In this document: piece after piece, positions 7,754-17,236 of the stretch
How the letters are laid out: each line of letters begins with the position of its first letter
Position numbering within the stretch: position 1 is the first letter of the stretch
NCBI GenBank assembly: GCA_021463345.1
Contig: JAJTYM010000026.1
Span: forward strand, 1 to 52,099
From: Pseudobdellovibrionaceae bacterium
GTDB lineage: Bacteria; Bdellovibrionota; Bdellovibrionia; Bdellovibrionales; JAMPXM01
Direction: 5' to 3'
Length of the DNA stretch: 52,099 nucleotides
Translations under genes and position numbers: made by a program
Notes under the pieces: generated by a model
What the model saw: only the letters and a program-made list of their open reading frames with translations
What the model was told of the DNA's origin: nothing
Databases searched by the model: none

Positions 7754-9124
7754 ATGAACGCTCCCGAACCAACGACGCTTCTTTCCCTCATCGGCAACAC
7801 CCCCATGGTGGAAGTGAAATGCTTCGACACGGGCCCCTGCCGCCTGTTCCTCAAACTCGAGAACCAGAACCCCGGCGGATCCATCAAGGATCGCATCGCC
7901 CTCTCCATGATCGAAGCCGCCGAGAAATCAGGTCGGCTCAAGCCCGGCGGCACGCTGATCGAAGCGACGGCCGGGAACACGGGCCTGGGCCTCGCCCTGG
8001 TCGCCGCGCAAAAAGGCTATCGCCTCATCCTGGTCATTCCCGACAAGATGAGCCGCGAAAAGATCTTCCACCTGCGCGCCATGGGCGCCGAGGTCCGACT
8101 GACCCGCTCGGACGTCGGCAAGGGGCACCCCGAATACTACCAGGACGTGGCCAAGAAGATTTCCGAGGAAACCGGGGCGTATTACATCAACCAGTTCGAA
8201 AACCCGGCCAACACGCACGCCCACGAGGTCACGACCGGTCCCGAGATCTTCGCTCAAATGGATCAGGACGTCGACGCCGTCGTTTCCGGCGTGGGGTCCG
8301 GCGGCACACTCGCGGGCCTATCGCGGTATTTCGAGCGCGTCTCGCCCAAAACCGAGATGGTGCTCGCCGACCCGGCGGGTTCGATCCTCGTCGATTACAT
8401 CAAGACCGGGAAGCTCGGCCAAGCCGGCAGTTGGCTCGTCGAAGGCGTCGGCGAGGACTTCATCCCGGCGATCGCCGACCTTTCGCGCGTGAGCCACGGC
8501 TACACCGTCACCGACGCCGAGAGTTTCGACGCCGCCCGGGAACTGCTGCTCCGCGAAGGCTTGCTCGCCGGCTCCTCGAGCGGCACGCTGCTCGCGGCCG
8601 CGCTCCGTTATTGCCGCGAGCAGAAGACACCCAAACGGGTCGTCACGTTCGTCTGCGACAGCGGCAACAAGTACCTGTCGAAGATGTTCAACGACTATTG
8701 GATGCTCGACCAGGGGTTCCTCAAGCGCGAAAGCCACGGCGACCTGCGCGACCTGATCGCGCGCCACCACAAAGAGGGCGCCACGATCACGATCAGCCCT
8801 GAGGACACGATCAACACCGCCTACCAGCGCATGAAGCTTTATGACGTCTCGCAGCTTCCCGTGCTCGACGGGCCGCGGATCGTGGGCTTCCTGGACGAAT
8901 CCGACGTGCTGCTCTCCGTGTACGGCCAAGACCGGGATTTCCAGACGCCGGTCTCCTCGGCGATGACCACGAAAGTCGAAACGCTCCCGCCCACCGCCAA
9001 GATCGAGGACCTCATACCGGTCTTCGACAAAGGGAACATCGCGGTCATCGTCGATGACGGCCGGTTCCTCGGCCTGATCACCCGCATCGACCTTCTCAAC
9101 CATCTGCGCCGCAAAATGCAGTGA
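7754..9124 (+). CDS. PLP-dependent cystathionine beta-synthase/cysteine synthase with CBS pair
   Basis: The ATG at 7754 gives 456 residues starting just before the conserved LLSLIGNTPMV. Residues 1-320 are the fold-type II PLP enzyme: the PLP lysine lies in GGSIKDR (Lys45), the substrate loop is EATAGNTG, and the phosphate-binding loop is SGVGSGGTLAG. Residues about 335-456 are two CBS domains, the usual adenosyl-ligand sensor of CBS-type enzymes. It makes cystathionine from serine and homocysteine, or cysteine from O-acetylserine. The CBS pair favours the cystathionine beta-synthase name, but bacterial members of this architecture can do either. Upstream, 76 bases separate it from the phospholipase-like gene. 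Confidence 0.9.
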   Translation: MNAPEPTTLLSLIGNTPMVEVKCFDTGPCRLFLKLENQNPGGSIKDRIALSMIEAAEKSGRLKPGGTLIEATAGNTGLGLALVAAQKGYRLILVIPDKMSREKIFHLRAMGAEVRLTRSDVGKGHPEYYQDVAKKISEETGAYYINQFENPANTHAHEVTTGPEIFAQMDQDVDAVVSGVGSGGTLAGLSRYFERVSPKTEMVLADPAGSILVDYIKTGKLGQAGSWLVEGVGEDFIPAIADLSRVSHGYTVTDAESFDAARELLLREGLLAGSSSGTLLAAALRYCREQKTPKRVVTFVCDSGNKYLSKMFNDYWMLDQGFLKRESHGDLRDLIARHHKEGATITISPEDTINTAYQRMKLYDVSQLPVLDGPRIVGFLDESDVLLSVYGQDRDFQTPVSSAMTTKVETLPPTAKIEDLIPVFDKGNIAVIVDDGRFLGLITRIDLLNHLRRKMQ

Positions 9125-9186
9125 GGCGTCTCGGCGCGCGCCGGGCGCGCCGCCGGCCCCAGGGAGGGACGCGGCTCCGAGCCCGC

Positions 9187-9717
9187 TCAAGGCCGATGGG
9201 CGAAACTGCGGAGCGGGGCTGCGAAACGCCTGGGCATCACGTTGGCGACCAGATCCAGGGTGTTCTGCAGGAAGCCGCCCTCGCTCACCTCGGGTTTCAT
9301 CTGCTCGAACGCCTGCCCCATCATGCGGGCCTCGTCATCGGCGAGCAGTTGTCGGGCCGCTTGAAAAATCCGCCCTTCTTCCTCCGAAATATGGTGCTTG
9401 AGCGCGTCTTCGAGGCTCTTGGCCATCTTCGTCCAGTCGGCGCCGACGCCCTCCATGCCTTGGAGGTCGCGCAGAAGGGTTTCCGCCTCCATATGCTCGG
9501 CGTAGCCGCTCGAGACGAGATCTTTCCCCTCGGGAATCGAAGCGAGCGAATTGTAAAACACGGCTTCTTCGGCCCGAGTGTGCGGAATCAGCTCATCGTG
9601 GATCTCCGAGAGCAGTGAGGCGCGCGTTTGATCGTCGGCGTCGGCCGAATGCACGAGCCGCTCCAGCAGATCCTTGAGTTTCACATGGTCTTTTTTCAGT
9701 GCGTCGTAAATCAGCAT
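9187..9717 (-). CDS. Hemerythrin HHE-domain protein
   Basis: The ATG at 9717 has an excellent GGAGGAAAAC spacer upstream and gives 176 residues. The pattern of the hemerythrin HHE four-helix bundle is present: KKDHVKLKDLLERL (first His), DELIPHTRAEEAVFY (HxxxEE), YAEHMEAETLLRDL, and LKHHISEEEGRIF (HHxxEE). These His and Glu residues would bind a di-iron site. Such single-domain proteins serve in oxygen or NO sensing, iron handling or stress repair. The C-terminus is extended by about 45 residues. The gene is divergent from the MscL-family gene and convergent with the CBS gene. Confidence 0.88.
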   Translation of the reverse strand: MLIYDALKKDHVKLKDLLERLVHSADADDQTRASLLSEIHDELIPHTRAEEAVFYNSLASIPEGKDLVSSGYAEHMEAETLLRDLQGMEGVGADWTKMAKSLEDALKHHISEEEGRIFQAARQLLADDEARMMGQAFEQMKPEVSEGGFLQNTLDLVANVMPRRFAAPLRSFAHRP

Positions 9718-9761
9718 GTTTTCCTCCACACGGATGTCGGCCGGGTCCCCGGCCGCTGGTT

Positions 9762-9771
9762 GTTTGCAAAC
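9762..9771. promoter_or_regulatory. Short perfect palindrome in divergent promoter region
   Basis: GTTTGCAAAC is a perfect 10-base palindrome lying 45 bases upstream of the hemerythrin start and about 165 bases upstream of the mscL-like start. It could be an operator half-site pair, but no regulator is implied by the sequence. Confidence 0.2.
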
Positions 9772-9937
9772 TAAATGAAAATCGCGACCCTCGTCCTCGC
9801 CCGGATGCGAATTTGTTATTGAGGTTTGTTCATTGGCCCACGAAGTCATGGGCGGGCGGACCTGTGACCGAAACGTCAAAACCTCTTGCGCGCGCCGGCC
9901 CCAACCGCTACCAAAGACGGGTCCCCTGGAGGTCACG

Positions 9938-10237
9938 GTGCTCAAGGAATTTCTGGAGTTCTTGAAGAACTACGGCGTTATCGGTCTGGCGATCGCGGTC
10001 ATCATCGGCGGAAAGCTCAACGAACTCGTCTCGAGCCTGGTCAACGACCTGGTGATGCCGTTGGTTCTTCAGCCCCTCTTGAAAGCGGCCGACGTCGAAT
10101 CGATCCGCCAGCTCAGCTACAACGGCATCCTCTACGGCAAAGTCATCGGGACCGTGATCGATTTCCTGATCGTCGCGTTCCTGGTCTTCCTCTTCGCGAA
10201 ATTCGTCTTGCGCGAGGAGAAAGTGGTGAAAAAATAA
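9938..10237 (+). CDS. mscL: MscL-family mechanosensitive channel
   Basis: The GTG at 9938 is chosen because GGAGG (9928-9932) lies just upstream and because the protein then begins, as MscL does, with a short amphipathic helix (KEFLEFLKNYG). The first membrane helix, GLAIAVIIGGKLNELVSSLV, followed by NDLVMPL, matches MscL TM1. The second helix is about residues 68-90 (FLIVAFLVFLFAKFVL), followed by a short basic tail. At 99 residues it is shorter than usual MscL (about 130-150): the periplasmic loop and the C-terminal helical bundle are reduced. The expected role is a safety valve on osmotic downshock. Confidence 0.85.
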   Translation: MLKEFLEFLKNYGVIGLAIAVIIGGKLNELVSSLVNDLVMPLVLQPLLKAADVESIRQLSYNGILYGKVIGTVIDFLIVAFLVFLFAKFVLREEKVVKK

Positions 10238-10272
10238 GCGCGCGGCGAGGTCCCGCCGGCCCGCGCGCTTTT
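10238..10272 (+). terminator. Intrinsic terminator after mscL
   Basis: Arms GCGCGCGG (10238-10245) and CCGCGCGC (10261-10268) pair over eight GC pairs with a 15-base loop and are followed by TTTT. The hairpin starts directly after the mscL stop codon. The T-run is short, so efficiency is uncertain. Confidence 0.6.
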
Positions 10273-10337
10273 CCGGACTCCGTTCGGAAGCGGAGCCCGA
10301 GCTCTCAGGGCCTTAAGCGGCCACCCAGGAAGCCCCC

Positions 10338-11909
10338 TTACCAATCGCAAGGCATGTAGTCTTTCAAAAACTTCCCGCACCAGTGCGAGCCCGTGAGGAT
10401 GCCGTCGAAAAACGGATCGCAGACGCGGGCGGCGCCGTCCACGATATCCAGCGGCGGCTGGAAGTCGTGCATCTCCTGTTTCTGCCGCGAGAGCTGCGCC
10501 GGGTCCTCGTCCGTGACCCAGCCCGTGTCGACGGCGTTCATGTAAATGCCGTCCTTGGCGAGATCGCGCGCTGACGTGTGCGTCAGCATATTGAGCGCGG
10601 CCTTGGCCATGTTCGTGTGCGGATGACGCTCGGTCTTGGTGAAGCGGTGGAACTTCCCTTCCATCGCCGAAACGTTGACGACGTGTTTCTGCCCGGTGTT
10701 GTCGCGTTTCATCAGCGGCAGCAGGCGGTTGCAGAGAACGAACGGCGCGACCGAATTGACCAGTTGGACCTCGAGCATCTCCGGCGTCGGGATCTCCCCG
10801 AGTTTCAACCGCCAACTGTTCGTCCCACGCAGATCGACTTGCTGGAGATCGGCGTCGAGCCGGCCGCGCGGGAAAACCTCTTCGGCCGCGATCGACCCGT
10901 CGTAGGAGTACGGTATCTGCGAAAGCCGCGCCGAAGCGCGGATGCCCACGCCGGGCGCTTGCGGCCCGTGCCACGCGACCGGCAGGGCGGCGTCACCTGA
11001 AAGCCCCGCCGCGAGCGCGCCGCCGCCCGCGGCCTCCAACTGGCTCTTGCACGCTTCGAAGTCCCGCAGGACGTGACGCGCGCCGGGCGGCAGTTCGGCG
11101 AAAGGCCTCATCTCGTCCGGCATCATATGAGCGTAAAAACCCGGCGGGCGGCGCACCGTTTGCGCGGCGTTGTTGATCAGGATGTCCAGGCGGTCCAGCG
11201 TGCGCCCCATCTCGTACGCGAAAAGCTCCACGCTGGGCGTGTGGCGCAAATCGAGCCCGTAGACGCGCAAGCGATCCTTCCATTCCCCGAAGTCCGCTTC
11301 GCGCGCGAAGCGCGCCGCCGAATCGACGGGGAACCGCGTGGTGGCGACGACGGTCGCGCCCGCGCGCAACATCATCAGCGCCGCCTGGTAGCCGATTTTC
11401 AGGCGCGACCCGGTGATCAACGCCACCCGGCCGTCGAGACGCGCGGTCTGGAACCGCTTCTGATAATTGAAATCGCCGCACGCCGTGCACATCGAATCGT
11501 AGAAGAAGTGCAGCCGCGTGAATTCAGCCTTGCACACGTAACAGTTGCGCGGGGAGTGGAGGACCCGCTCGTTGCGGCGCTGCTCCTCGATATGGCCCGC
11601 GATCCGCCCCGGGGCATGGAAAACGGGCGTCTGGCGCGCCTCGCGGATGCCGGTGGCGGCGCGCGCCTGGCGATCCTGCTTGGCGATCGCACGGCGCTTG
11701 CTTCTGAGGATCTCCTTGTTGCGCAGGCGCAAGGACTCCTTGTCAGGACGGGACAGGCGACCGGCGGCGCGCAACAGCGCCACCCGGGTCGACTCGGGTA
11801 TCTCGGCGAACGAACCGGTCCGTTCCAAGAGGGATTCGAGGACGCGCACGCATCGCTCGACATCCTCCGTGCGGATCGGTTCCGGCCGCGGCGTGGGGTC
11901 TTCCATCAT
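10338..11909 (-). CDS. Zinc-ribbon SDR family oxidoreductase
   Basis: The 523-residue protein has three parts. Residues 1-120 are charged and helical. A putative zinc ribbon (NCYVCKAEF and SMCTACGDF, two CxxC pairs about 20 residues apart) lies near residues 122-147. A short-chain dehydrogenase domain follows from about 158: the Rossmann motif [14 protein letters not shown] (a variant of TGxxxGIG), LINNAAQTV (NNA), and a [11 protein letters not shown]...[14 protein letters not shown] segment in which the catalytic Tyr-x-x-x-Lys is replaced by T-N-M-A-K. An insert of about 90 residues separates the NNA strand from the catalytic part. Its substrate is unknown. The gene is divergent from the M28 gene. 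Two adjacent ATGs (11907-11909 and 11904-11906) are possible starts. Confidence 0.8.
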   Translation of the reverse strand: MMEDPTPRPEPIRTEDVERCVRVLESLLERTGSFAEIPESTRVALLRAAGRLSRPDKESLRLRNKEILRSKRRAIAKQDRQARAATGIREARQTPVFHAPGRIAGHIEEQRRNERVLHSPRNCYVCKAEFTRLHFFYDSMCTACGDFNYQKRFQTARLDGRVALITGSRLKIGYQAALMMLRAGATVVATTRFPVDSAARFAREADFGEWKDRLRVYGLDLRHTPSVELFAYEMGRTLDRLDILINNAAQTVRRPPGFYAHMMPDEMRPFAELPPGARHVLRDFEACKSQLEAAGGGALAAGLSGDAALPVAWHGPQAPGVGIRASARLSQIPYSYDGSIAAEEVFPRGRLDADLQQVDLRGTNSWRLKLGEIPTPEMLEVQLVNSVAPFVLCNRLLPLMKRDNTGQKHVVNVSAMEGKFHRFTKTERHPHTNMAKAALNMLTHTSARDLAKDGIYMNAVDTGWVTDEDPAQLSRQKQEMHDFQPPLDIVDGAARVCDPFFDGILTGSHWCGKFLKDYMPCDW

Positions 11910-12000
11910 GGCGACGACTCTAGCCCAACCGCACCCATAAACTCGAGCGAAAATACGCCGGGAACGGTCGAAACCCCCGCCCTCGGGCCGCGACCCCGCC

Positions 12001-12029
12001 TTGACCCCCCGAACCGTCTTCAGTAGCGT
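12001..12029 (+). promoter_or_regulatory. Possible sigma70-type promoter for the M28-PDZ gene
   Basis: TTGACC (12001-12006) and TAGCGT (12024-12029) are 17 bases apart. The second hexamer ends 8 bases before the ATG at 12038 and no ribosome-binding site is visible, so transcription from here would be nearly leaderless. The -10 match is weak. Confidence 0.28.
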
Positions 12030-12037
12030 CAGAAACC

Positions 12038-14995
12038 ATGAAAAACACCCTGTTGCGCCCCCTCACGTCCCTCTTCGTCGGCGCCGTCATCGGCTCCGCC
12101 CTCATCACGTCCGCGGCGAAATCCCGGGCCGACGACGGCGGTAGCGGCCACGGCGGCCCCAACACCGCGGCCTTGTCGAAAGTGGACTCGACGCCCAATA
12201 CGCTCCTGACGAAGGCGCGGCAGCTCACGCACGTGGGCGCGCGCGCCGGCGAAGGCTATTTCAGCCGCGACGGGAAGAAGATGGTCTTCCAAAGCGAGCG
12301 CGAACCGGGCAACCCGTTCTATCAGATCTACTCGATGGACCTCGCGACCGGGCGTTCGACGCGCGTCTCCCCGGGAGCCGGCAAAACGACCTGCGCCTGG
12401 ATCCACCCCGACGGCGAACGCGTCCTGTTCGCCTCGACTCACCTCGATCCGAAGACCGCGGAACACGCGAAGCGGGAATACGAGGAGCGCCGGAACCCGG
12501 TCCAAGGGCGATACTCGTGGAGCTACGACGAAGCGTACGACTTGTTCACGGCGACGACCGACGGGCGCGGGCTCCGGCGCCTGACCAAAGAGCTCGGTTA
12601 CGACGCCGAAGGCTCGTTCTCCCCGGACGGGCGATGGATCGCGTTCGCCTCCAATCGCGCCGGCTACGCCGAGAACCTGAGCGAAGACGAGAAAAAACTG
12701 TTCGCCAAAGATCCTTCCTACATGATGGACATCTACATCATGCGGGCCGACGGCACCGGGGTACGGCGACTCACCGATTCGCGCGGCTACGACGGCGGCC
12801 CGTTCTTCAGCCCCGACGGCGCGCGCATCACCTGGCGCAGGTTCTCCCCCGACGGGAGCCGCGCCGAGATCTACACGATGAAAACCGACGGCACGGACCA
12901 GGCGCGGCTCACCGATCTCGGCTCGATGTCCTGGGCGCCGTACTACCATCCGTCGGGCGACTACCTGATCTTCGCCACCAACGTCCACGGCTACAAGAAC
13001 TTCGAGCTGTACATCGTCGCGGCGGCGGGCGGAAAACCCGTTCGCGCGACGTTCGAGGACGGATTCGACGGGCTGCCGGTGTTCACCCCCGACGGCCGTT
13101 CCCTGTCGTGGACGAAGCGCAATGAAAAGGGCGACTCGCAGATCTTCATCGGCGCCTGGGACGACGCTCAGGCCCGCCGGCTCCTCGGGCTTCCCGCGCG
13201 CGCGCCGCGCGCCCCGGCGCTGGCGAGTGAAATCCGGGCCGACGACGCGCGCGCCTGGGTCGATTTCTTCGCCTCCAAGGACCTGAAGGGGCGCGGCACG
13301 GGGACGCCCGGCGAGGCTCTCGCGAGGGAAGCGATCGTCTCCGCGTTCCGCGGCTGGGGACTGCGGCCGGCGGGCGACGGTGGTTCGTTCCTGCAAACGT
13401 TCTCGTTCACGTCGGGCGTCGCGCTCGGCGCCGACAATTCCCTTTCCGGCGAAGGGCCGGCGGCGCGCGCGTGGAAAACCGGAGAGGATTGGCTGCCGTT
13501 CGGCTTTTCCGCCTCCGGCCGAATCCCCGCGGCGAACGTCGTTTTCGCTGGCTACGGCATCCACGCGCCCGCCACCGAAACATCGCCGGAGTACGATTCG
13601 TACCGGGACATCGACGTCAAAGGGAAATGGGTCCTCGCGTTCCGTGACGTGCCCGAGGACGCGCCCGCTTCCCTGCGCCAGCATCTCAACCTCTATTCGC
13701 GCCCCCAGCACAAGGCGACGGTCGCCCGCAACCGCGGGGCCGCGGGGCTCATCCTCGTCACCGGCCCCAACAACCCCGCCGGCTCGAAGCTCGGCGCCCT
13801 CAAGTTCGAGGGCGGCGACAACGGCCTGCCCGTCCTGCAGATCACCGACGCGGCCGCGGCCGCGCTCCTGAAAGCGGCCAAGACCACGCTCAAGGCGGAA
13901 CAAACGGCGCTCGACAAAGGCGCCTGGAAAACCGGCTTCGAGATCCCGGGAGCGCGCCTGGCGGCGAAAATCGACCTGCGCTTGGAACAGGCGCGGAGCG
14001 CCAACGTGATCGGCCTGATCCGCGTTCCCGGAGCGAGCAAGACGCTCCTGATCGGCGCCCACGGCGATCACTTGGGCGAGGGAAAATCAGGCCATTCCCT
14101 GATGACGTCCGCGGACGCGGGCGCGATCCATTTCGGCGCCGACGACAACGCGTCCGGGATGGCGGCGGTGATGGAGCTCGCGCACAGGTACTCGGATCCC
14201 ACCGCGCGCAAAGGCCTGCGCCAGAACCTCATGTTCGCCGTTTGGTCGGGTGAAGAGATCGGCACGCTCGGCGCCACGCACTTCGCGCAGTCCTGGAGCC
14301 GAGCGAACGGCGGGCGAAAAATCGGCGGCGCGTTCAGCGGCTACCTCAACATGGACATGATCGGGCGCCTGCGCGACAAACTGGCCGTGCAAGGGATCGG
14401 GTCCAGCCCCGGCTGGAAGACGGCGATCGAACGCATCGCCGCGGCAAGCGCGTTTCCGATCGTGACCCAGGACGACCCGTACTTGCCGACGGACTCGATG
14501 GCGCTGTACGTCGCCGGAGTGCCCGCCGTCAGCCTGTTCACGGGCGCGCACCCCGAATACCACACGCCGCGCGACACCCCTGAAACGGTCGATCACGGCG
14601 GCATCGCCGCCGTCGCCGAATTCGCCGCGCGCTTGATCGGAGCGATCGCGGGGCCAGGCGGGATCGAGCTGCCCTACGAACAGGTCGCAGGGTCGCGGTC
14701 GACCTCGCCGGGCGACAGCCGGCGCTTTCGGATCTACCTGGGGACCGTCCCCGACTACACCCAAGAGGGCGTCAAGGGCGTGCGCATCTCGGGCGTCGCC
14801 AAAGGCGGACCGGCGGAGATCGCGGGCCTGCGTCGCGGAGACACGATCGTCGAACTCGACAAAATGAAGATCGAGAGCATCCACGACTACGTGTACTCCT
14901 TGCAGGCGGCGAAGCCCGGCAAAGAGACCACCGTCGTCGTTTCCCGCGAGGGGAAACCGGTTGAACTCAAGATCACGCCGCTCCTCAAGGAGTGA
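12038..14995 (+). CDS. Secreted TolB-like propeller, M28 peptidase and PDZ protein
   Basis: This is a 985-residue exported protein with a signal peptide (about 1-31). Residues about 45-385 carry repeated PD40/TolB-type blades ([16 protein letters not shown] and similar, several times). A linker and a protease-associated (PA) region (about 500-640) follow. The M28 zinc-peptidase core (about 660-870) shows its ligand motifs in order: [31 protein letters not shown], and a final His in [10 protein letters not shown]. The last 95 residues form a PDZ domain ([22 protein letters not shown]). M28 enzymes are aminopeptidases or glutamate carboxypeptidases. The propeller and PDZ could present peptide substrates in the periplasm. 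It is convergent with the DUF1275 gene. Confidence 0.9.
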   Translation: MKNTLLRPLTSLFVGAVIGSALITSAAKSRADDGGSGHGGPNTAALSKVDSTPNTLLTKARQLTHVGARAGEGYFSRDGKKMVFQSEREPGNPFYQIYSMDLATGRSTRVSPGAGKTTCAWIHPDGERVLFASTHLDPKTAEHAKREYEERRNPVQGRYSWSYDEAYDLFTATTDGRGLRRLTKELGYDAEGSFSPDGRWIAFASNRAGYAENLSEDEKKLFAKDPSYMMDIYIMRADGTGVRRLTDSRGYDGGPFFSPDGARITWRRFSPDGSRAEIYTMKTDGTDQARLTDLGSMSWAPYYHPSGDYLIFATNVHGYKNFELYIVAAAGGKPVRATFEDGFDGLPVFTPDGRSLSWTKRNEKGDSQIFIGAWDDAQARRLLGLPARAPRAPALASEIRADDARAWVDFFASKDLKGRGTGTPGEALAREAIVSAFRGWGLRPAGDGGSFLQTFSFTSGVALGADNSLSGEGPAARAWKTGEDWLPFGFSASGRIPAANVVFAGYGIHAPATETSPEYDSYRDIDVKGKWVLAFRDVPEDAPASLRQHLNLYSRPQHKATVARNRGAAGLILVTGPNNPAGSKLGALKFEGGDNGLPVLQITDAAAAALLKAAKTTLKAEQTALDKGAWKTGFEIPGARLAAKIDLRLEQARSANVIGLIRVPGASKTLLIGAHGDHLGEGKSGHSLMTSADAGAIHFGADDNASGMAAVMELAHRYSDPTARKGLRQNLMFAVWSGEEIGTLGATHFAQSWSRANGGRKIGGAFSGYLNMDMIGRLRDKLAVQGIGSSPGWKTAIERIAAASAFPIVTQDDPYLPTDSMALYVAGVPAVSLFTGAHPEYHTPRDTPETVDHGGIAAVAEFAARLIGAIAGPGGIELPYEQVAGSRSTSPGDSRRFRIYLGTVPDYTQEGVKGVRISGVAKGGPAEIAGLRRGDTIVELDKMKIESIHDYVYSLQAAKPGKETTVVVSREGKPVELKITPLLKE

Positions 14996-15053
14996 TCGGG
15001 AGGAACGCACGAAGGACGGCCGGGCGACGGCCGTCGGGGGGAAAGCCCAAGGG

Positions 15054-15818
15054 TCACTTCGCCGGCTGCCGAAGGCGGCGCCAACGCGGCCGCAGGACCT
15101 GAAGGTACATCATCAGGCCGAAAAGCCCGGCCGAGATCGCGACCGGGAGCAGGAAGCCCCGGTACCCCGCCTTCGAGAACAGGAAAGCCCCGACGAAGGA
15201 TCCGAGCCCGAAAGACAGGATCAACCCTCCCCGCATGGCGTTGGCGCGGATCTCATCGGAGATGCGCGCGTCGCCGGCGCGGCGGCGCAAGACGCGCACG
15301 AGGCCGATGCCGAGATCGGTCGTCAACCCGGTCAAATGCGTGGTGCGCACGACGGCTCGCGAAACCGACGTGACGGTCGCGTTCTGCAGTCCGCATGTCA
15401 GGCAGAGAAGGGCGAGCAGAGCGTAGTCGCGCGCGCGGGAGAGGGGCTCTCCGAACGCGCCGAAAACGCCGTTGAAGCCGCCGACGGCGACGGCGAGTAA
15501 GAGCACGACCATGACGCCGAAGACGATGTAATACCGGGGCTTTTGCTCGTGGCGGATCTTCAAATCGACCAGCTGCGCGGCGATCATGGCTCCGAGAAGG
15601 AAAAAGAGCGGGACGAGGAGCAGGCCCAAAGCGTGGACGGCGTCCCCTTGGCTCGCCTGCCGCCCGAACAGCGTGGCGAACCCCGTGACGTGCGAAACGA
15701 ACTGATGGCACGCCATGAACCCGCCGCTGTTCAGCACCCCGCCTTGGAACGCCATCGCCATCCAAACGGAGATATTCCCGGGCGAGTACGCCGAAATCGA
15801 CTGGTGTCCGTAAAGCAT
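15054..15818 (-). CDS. DUF1275 (YoaK-like) membrane protein
   Basis: This 254-residue protein has about six to seven membrane helices. The N-terminal pattern (QGGVLNSGGFMACHQFVSHVTGFATLFG) and the mid-protein TCGLQNATVTSVSRAVVRTTHLTGLTTDLG are diagnostic of DUF1275/YoaK proteins. Members are inner-membrane proteins of unknown transport function. It is separated by about 90 bases from the end of the five-gene ABC operon on the same strand, so read-through from that operon is possible. Confidence 0.88.
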   Translation of the reverse strand: MLYGHQSISAYSPGNISVWMAMAFQGGVLNSGGFMACHQFVSHVTGFATLFGRQASQGDAVHALGLLLVPLFFLLGAMIAAQLVDLKIRHEQKPRYYIVFGVMVVLLLAVAVGGFNGVFGAFGEPLSRARDYALLALLCLTCGLQNATVTSVSRAVVRTTHLTGLTTDLGIGLVRVLRRRAGDARISDEIRANAMRGGLILSFGLGSFVGAFLFSKAGYRGFLLPVAISAGLFGLMMYLQVLRPRWRRLRQPAK

Positions 15819-15910
15819 GCCTGCAGATTAGTGCCTCTCGGCTCGTTTGTCAGGCCGGGAATCGATGGATAAGGAACCGGAAACCCCGCCCAGCGACCCT
15901 CACGCGATCT

Positions 15911-17236
15911 TCACCAAAGGGCGCGCACGCCGAGAAACGCGTAAAACCGCTCCTGTATCGTCAGTTCCCCGTCGCGCTCCCCGACGTTGAACCGTCCCTC
16001 GCTCGCCAGGACGAAGTGATCGCCCAAGCCGCGCTCGACCGACCAGCCGAGCGAGCCGGAACCGTCCAGGCCGGAGTGAAGATACCGCAAAGAAAGCTGC
16101 CAGAGGCCCTCATCGCCGAGATCCGGGAGCCGCACGCTCAAATAGCCGTACGCCCTCCCAGGCATCTCAAACCCGGGCCGCAGGACCCTGCGGAAATTAG
16201 CGGCCGCGAACGGATTGAGGGGGCTCGTCGACTGAAGCGCGCTCCGCCACTCGGCTTGCGAATAACCCGCCGGGCTGACGATCGCCTCCAGGCGGACATC
16301 GTACGATTCACTCTCGTAGCGGACCCCATAGACGCCCAGATGGAGCGTCGAGAGCCCTTCCTTCTCGCTCATCTCGACGACGCCGGGAAGCTCCTCGCTC
16401 GGCATGTACACGTACGGATTCCAGGTGAAGCGAAAATCGGAATACAACGACAGGCCTTCGGTAAGGGCGTAGTTGAAATAAGCGCCGGCGAACGGGCTCG
16501 CGCCCTCCTCGGTTCCGCCGGAGATCCCGACGTAGTCGCGCGCTTCCCTCGCGCTCCGGTACTCCGATTTGAACATGGCCTTCGGGGAGAACTCGCGGTC
16601 AGCGACGAAAACGAGGTCGCCGTTGCCGATCGGCTCGGCCAGGAGGACGTGGCTCCACTGCCGCGACGGCGCCCAGTTGAGGCGGGCCTGCACCCTCCCC
16701 TTCTCGCGCCATAAAAGCGATCTTTGCTCGCGGTTGAAGTGGACGAGCGGATTGCTCGGCGAAATCAGCTCGGCCGGCCCCCATTGAAAGTTCTGCAGCC
16801 CGAACGTCATGGAGAGCGTACCGTTCAACCAGGATTCCCAGAACGATTCGGTCAGGTCGACCTTGCCTCGCTGGCGCCGCACGCGCCGCGGCGGATCCTG
16901 CATCCCGATGTCGAAGTATTGCGCATAAGCCCGCGGGCGCACGACGATTTTATGCCTCGCCCCGATGCTCGCCCTGTAGTCGACGTTCAAATCGGTCCGC
17001 GCGCCGTACGTTTCCGTCTCGAAGACGGAGTTCCCCGGATTGTACGTCGAATCCGCGGGCGACCGCAGGGAGACGCCGTTCAGCCAGTCGAAGTCGATCC
17101 TTTGCTTGATCCTGAGCGCCGCCTTCGGCTTGGCTTTCGCTCGGCGCTTGCGCTTTCGAGCGGCCTCGGCGGTATCCGCGAGGCCCGCGATCAAGGCGAC
17201 GATGAGAACCCAGTTAAGTATGGATGAGGTTCTCAC
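15911..17236 (-). CDS. Outer-membrane beta-barrel protein of the ABC operon
   Basis: The 441-residue protein starts with a signal peptide (about 1-25, ending in TAEA) and a very basic stretch (RKRKRRAKAKPK). The remainder is rich in alternating aromatic and polar strands with short turns (for example LSLYSDFRFTWNPYVYM and AYGYLSVRLPD). It ends in FLGVRALW, a C-terminal aromatic residue as recognised by the BAM machinery. This indicates a beta-barrel of perhaps 14-18 strands; I cannot assign a named porin family. Its start overlaps the 3' end of the second permease gene by 23 bases, so it is the last gene of the operon and a likely outer-membrane partner. Confidence 0.78.
   Translation of the reverse strand: MRTSSILNWVLIVALIAGLADTAEAARKRKRRAKAKPKAALRIKQRIDFDWLNGVSLRSPADSTYNPGNSVFETETYGARTDLNVDYRASIGARHKIVVRPRAYAQYFDIGMQDPPRRVRRQRGKVDLTESFWESWLNGTLSMTFGLQNFQWGPAELISPSNPLVHFNREQRSLLWREKGRVQARLNWAPSRQWSHVLLAEPIGNGDLVFVADREFSPKAMFKSEYRSAREARDYVGISGGTEEGASPFAGAYFNYALTEGLSLYSDFRFTWNPYVYMPSEELPGVVEMSEKEGLSTLHLGVYGVRYESESYDVRLEAIVSPAGYSQAEWRSALQSTSPLNPFAAANFRRVLRPGFEMPGRAYGYLSVRLPDLGDEGLWQLSLRYLHSGLDGSGSLGWSVERGLGDHFVLASEGRFNVGERDGELTIQERFYAFLGVRALW

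Noticed and set aside
12029-14071. 680-codon minus-strand open frame opposite the M28-PDZ gene
   Set aside because: The plus strand encodes a full multi-domain protein with catalytic motifs; the antisense product has no motif and atypical composition.
14995-15054. GC-rich hairpin GACGGCC/GGCCGTC between convergent genes as a terminator
   Set aside because: The 7-base stem has a 7-base loop and no T-run on either strand, so an intrinsic terminator is not supported.
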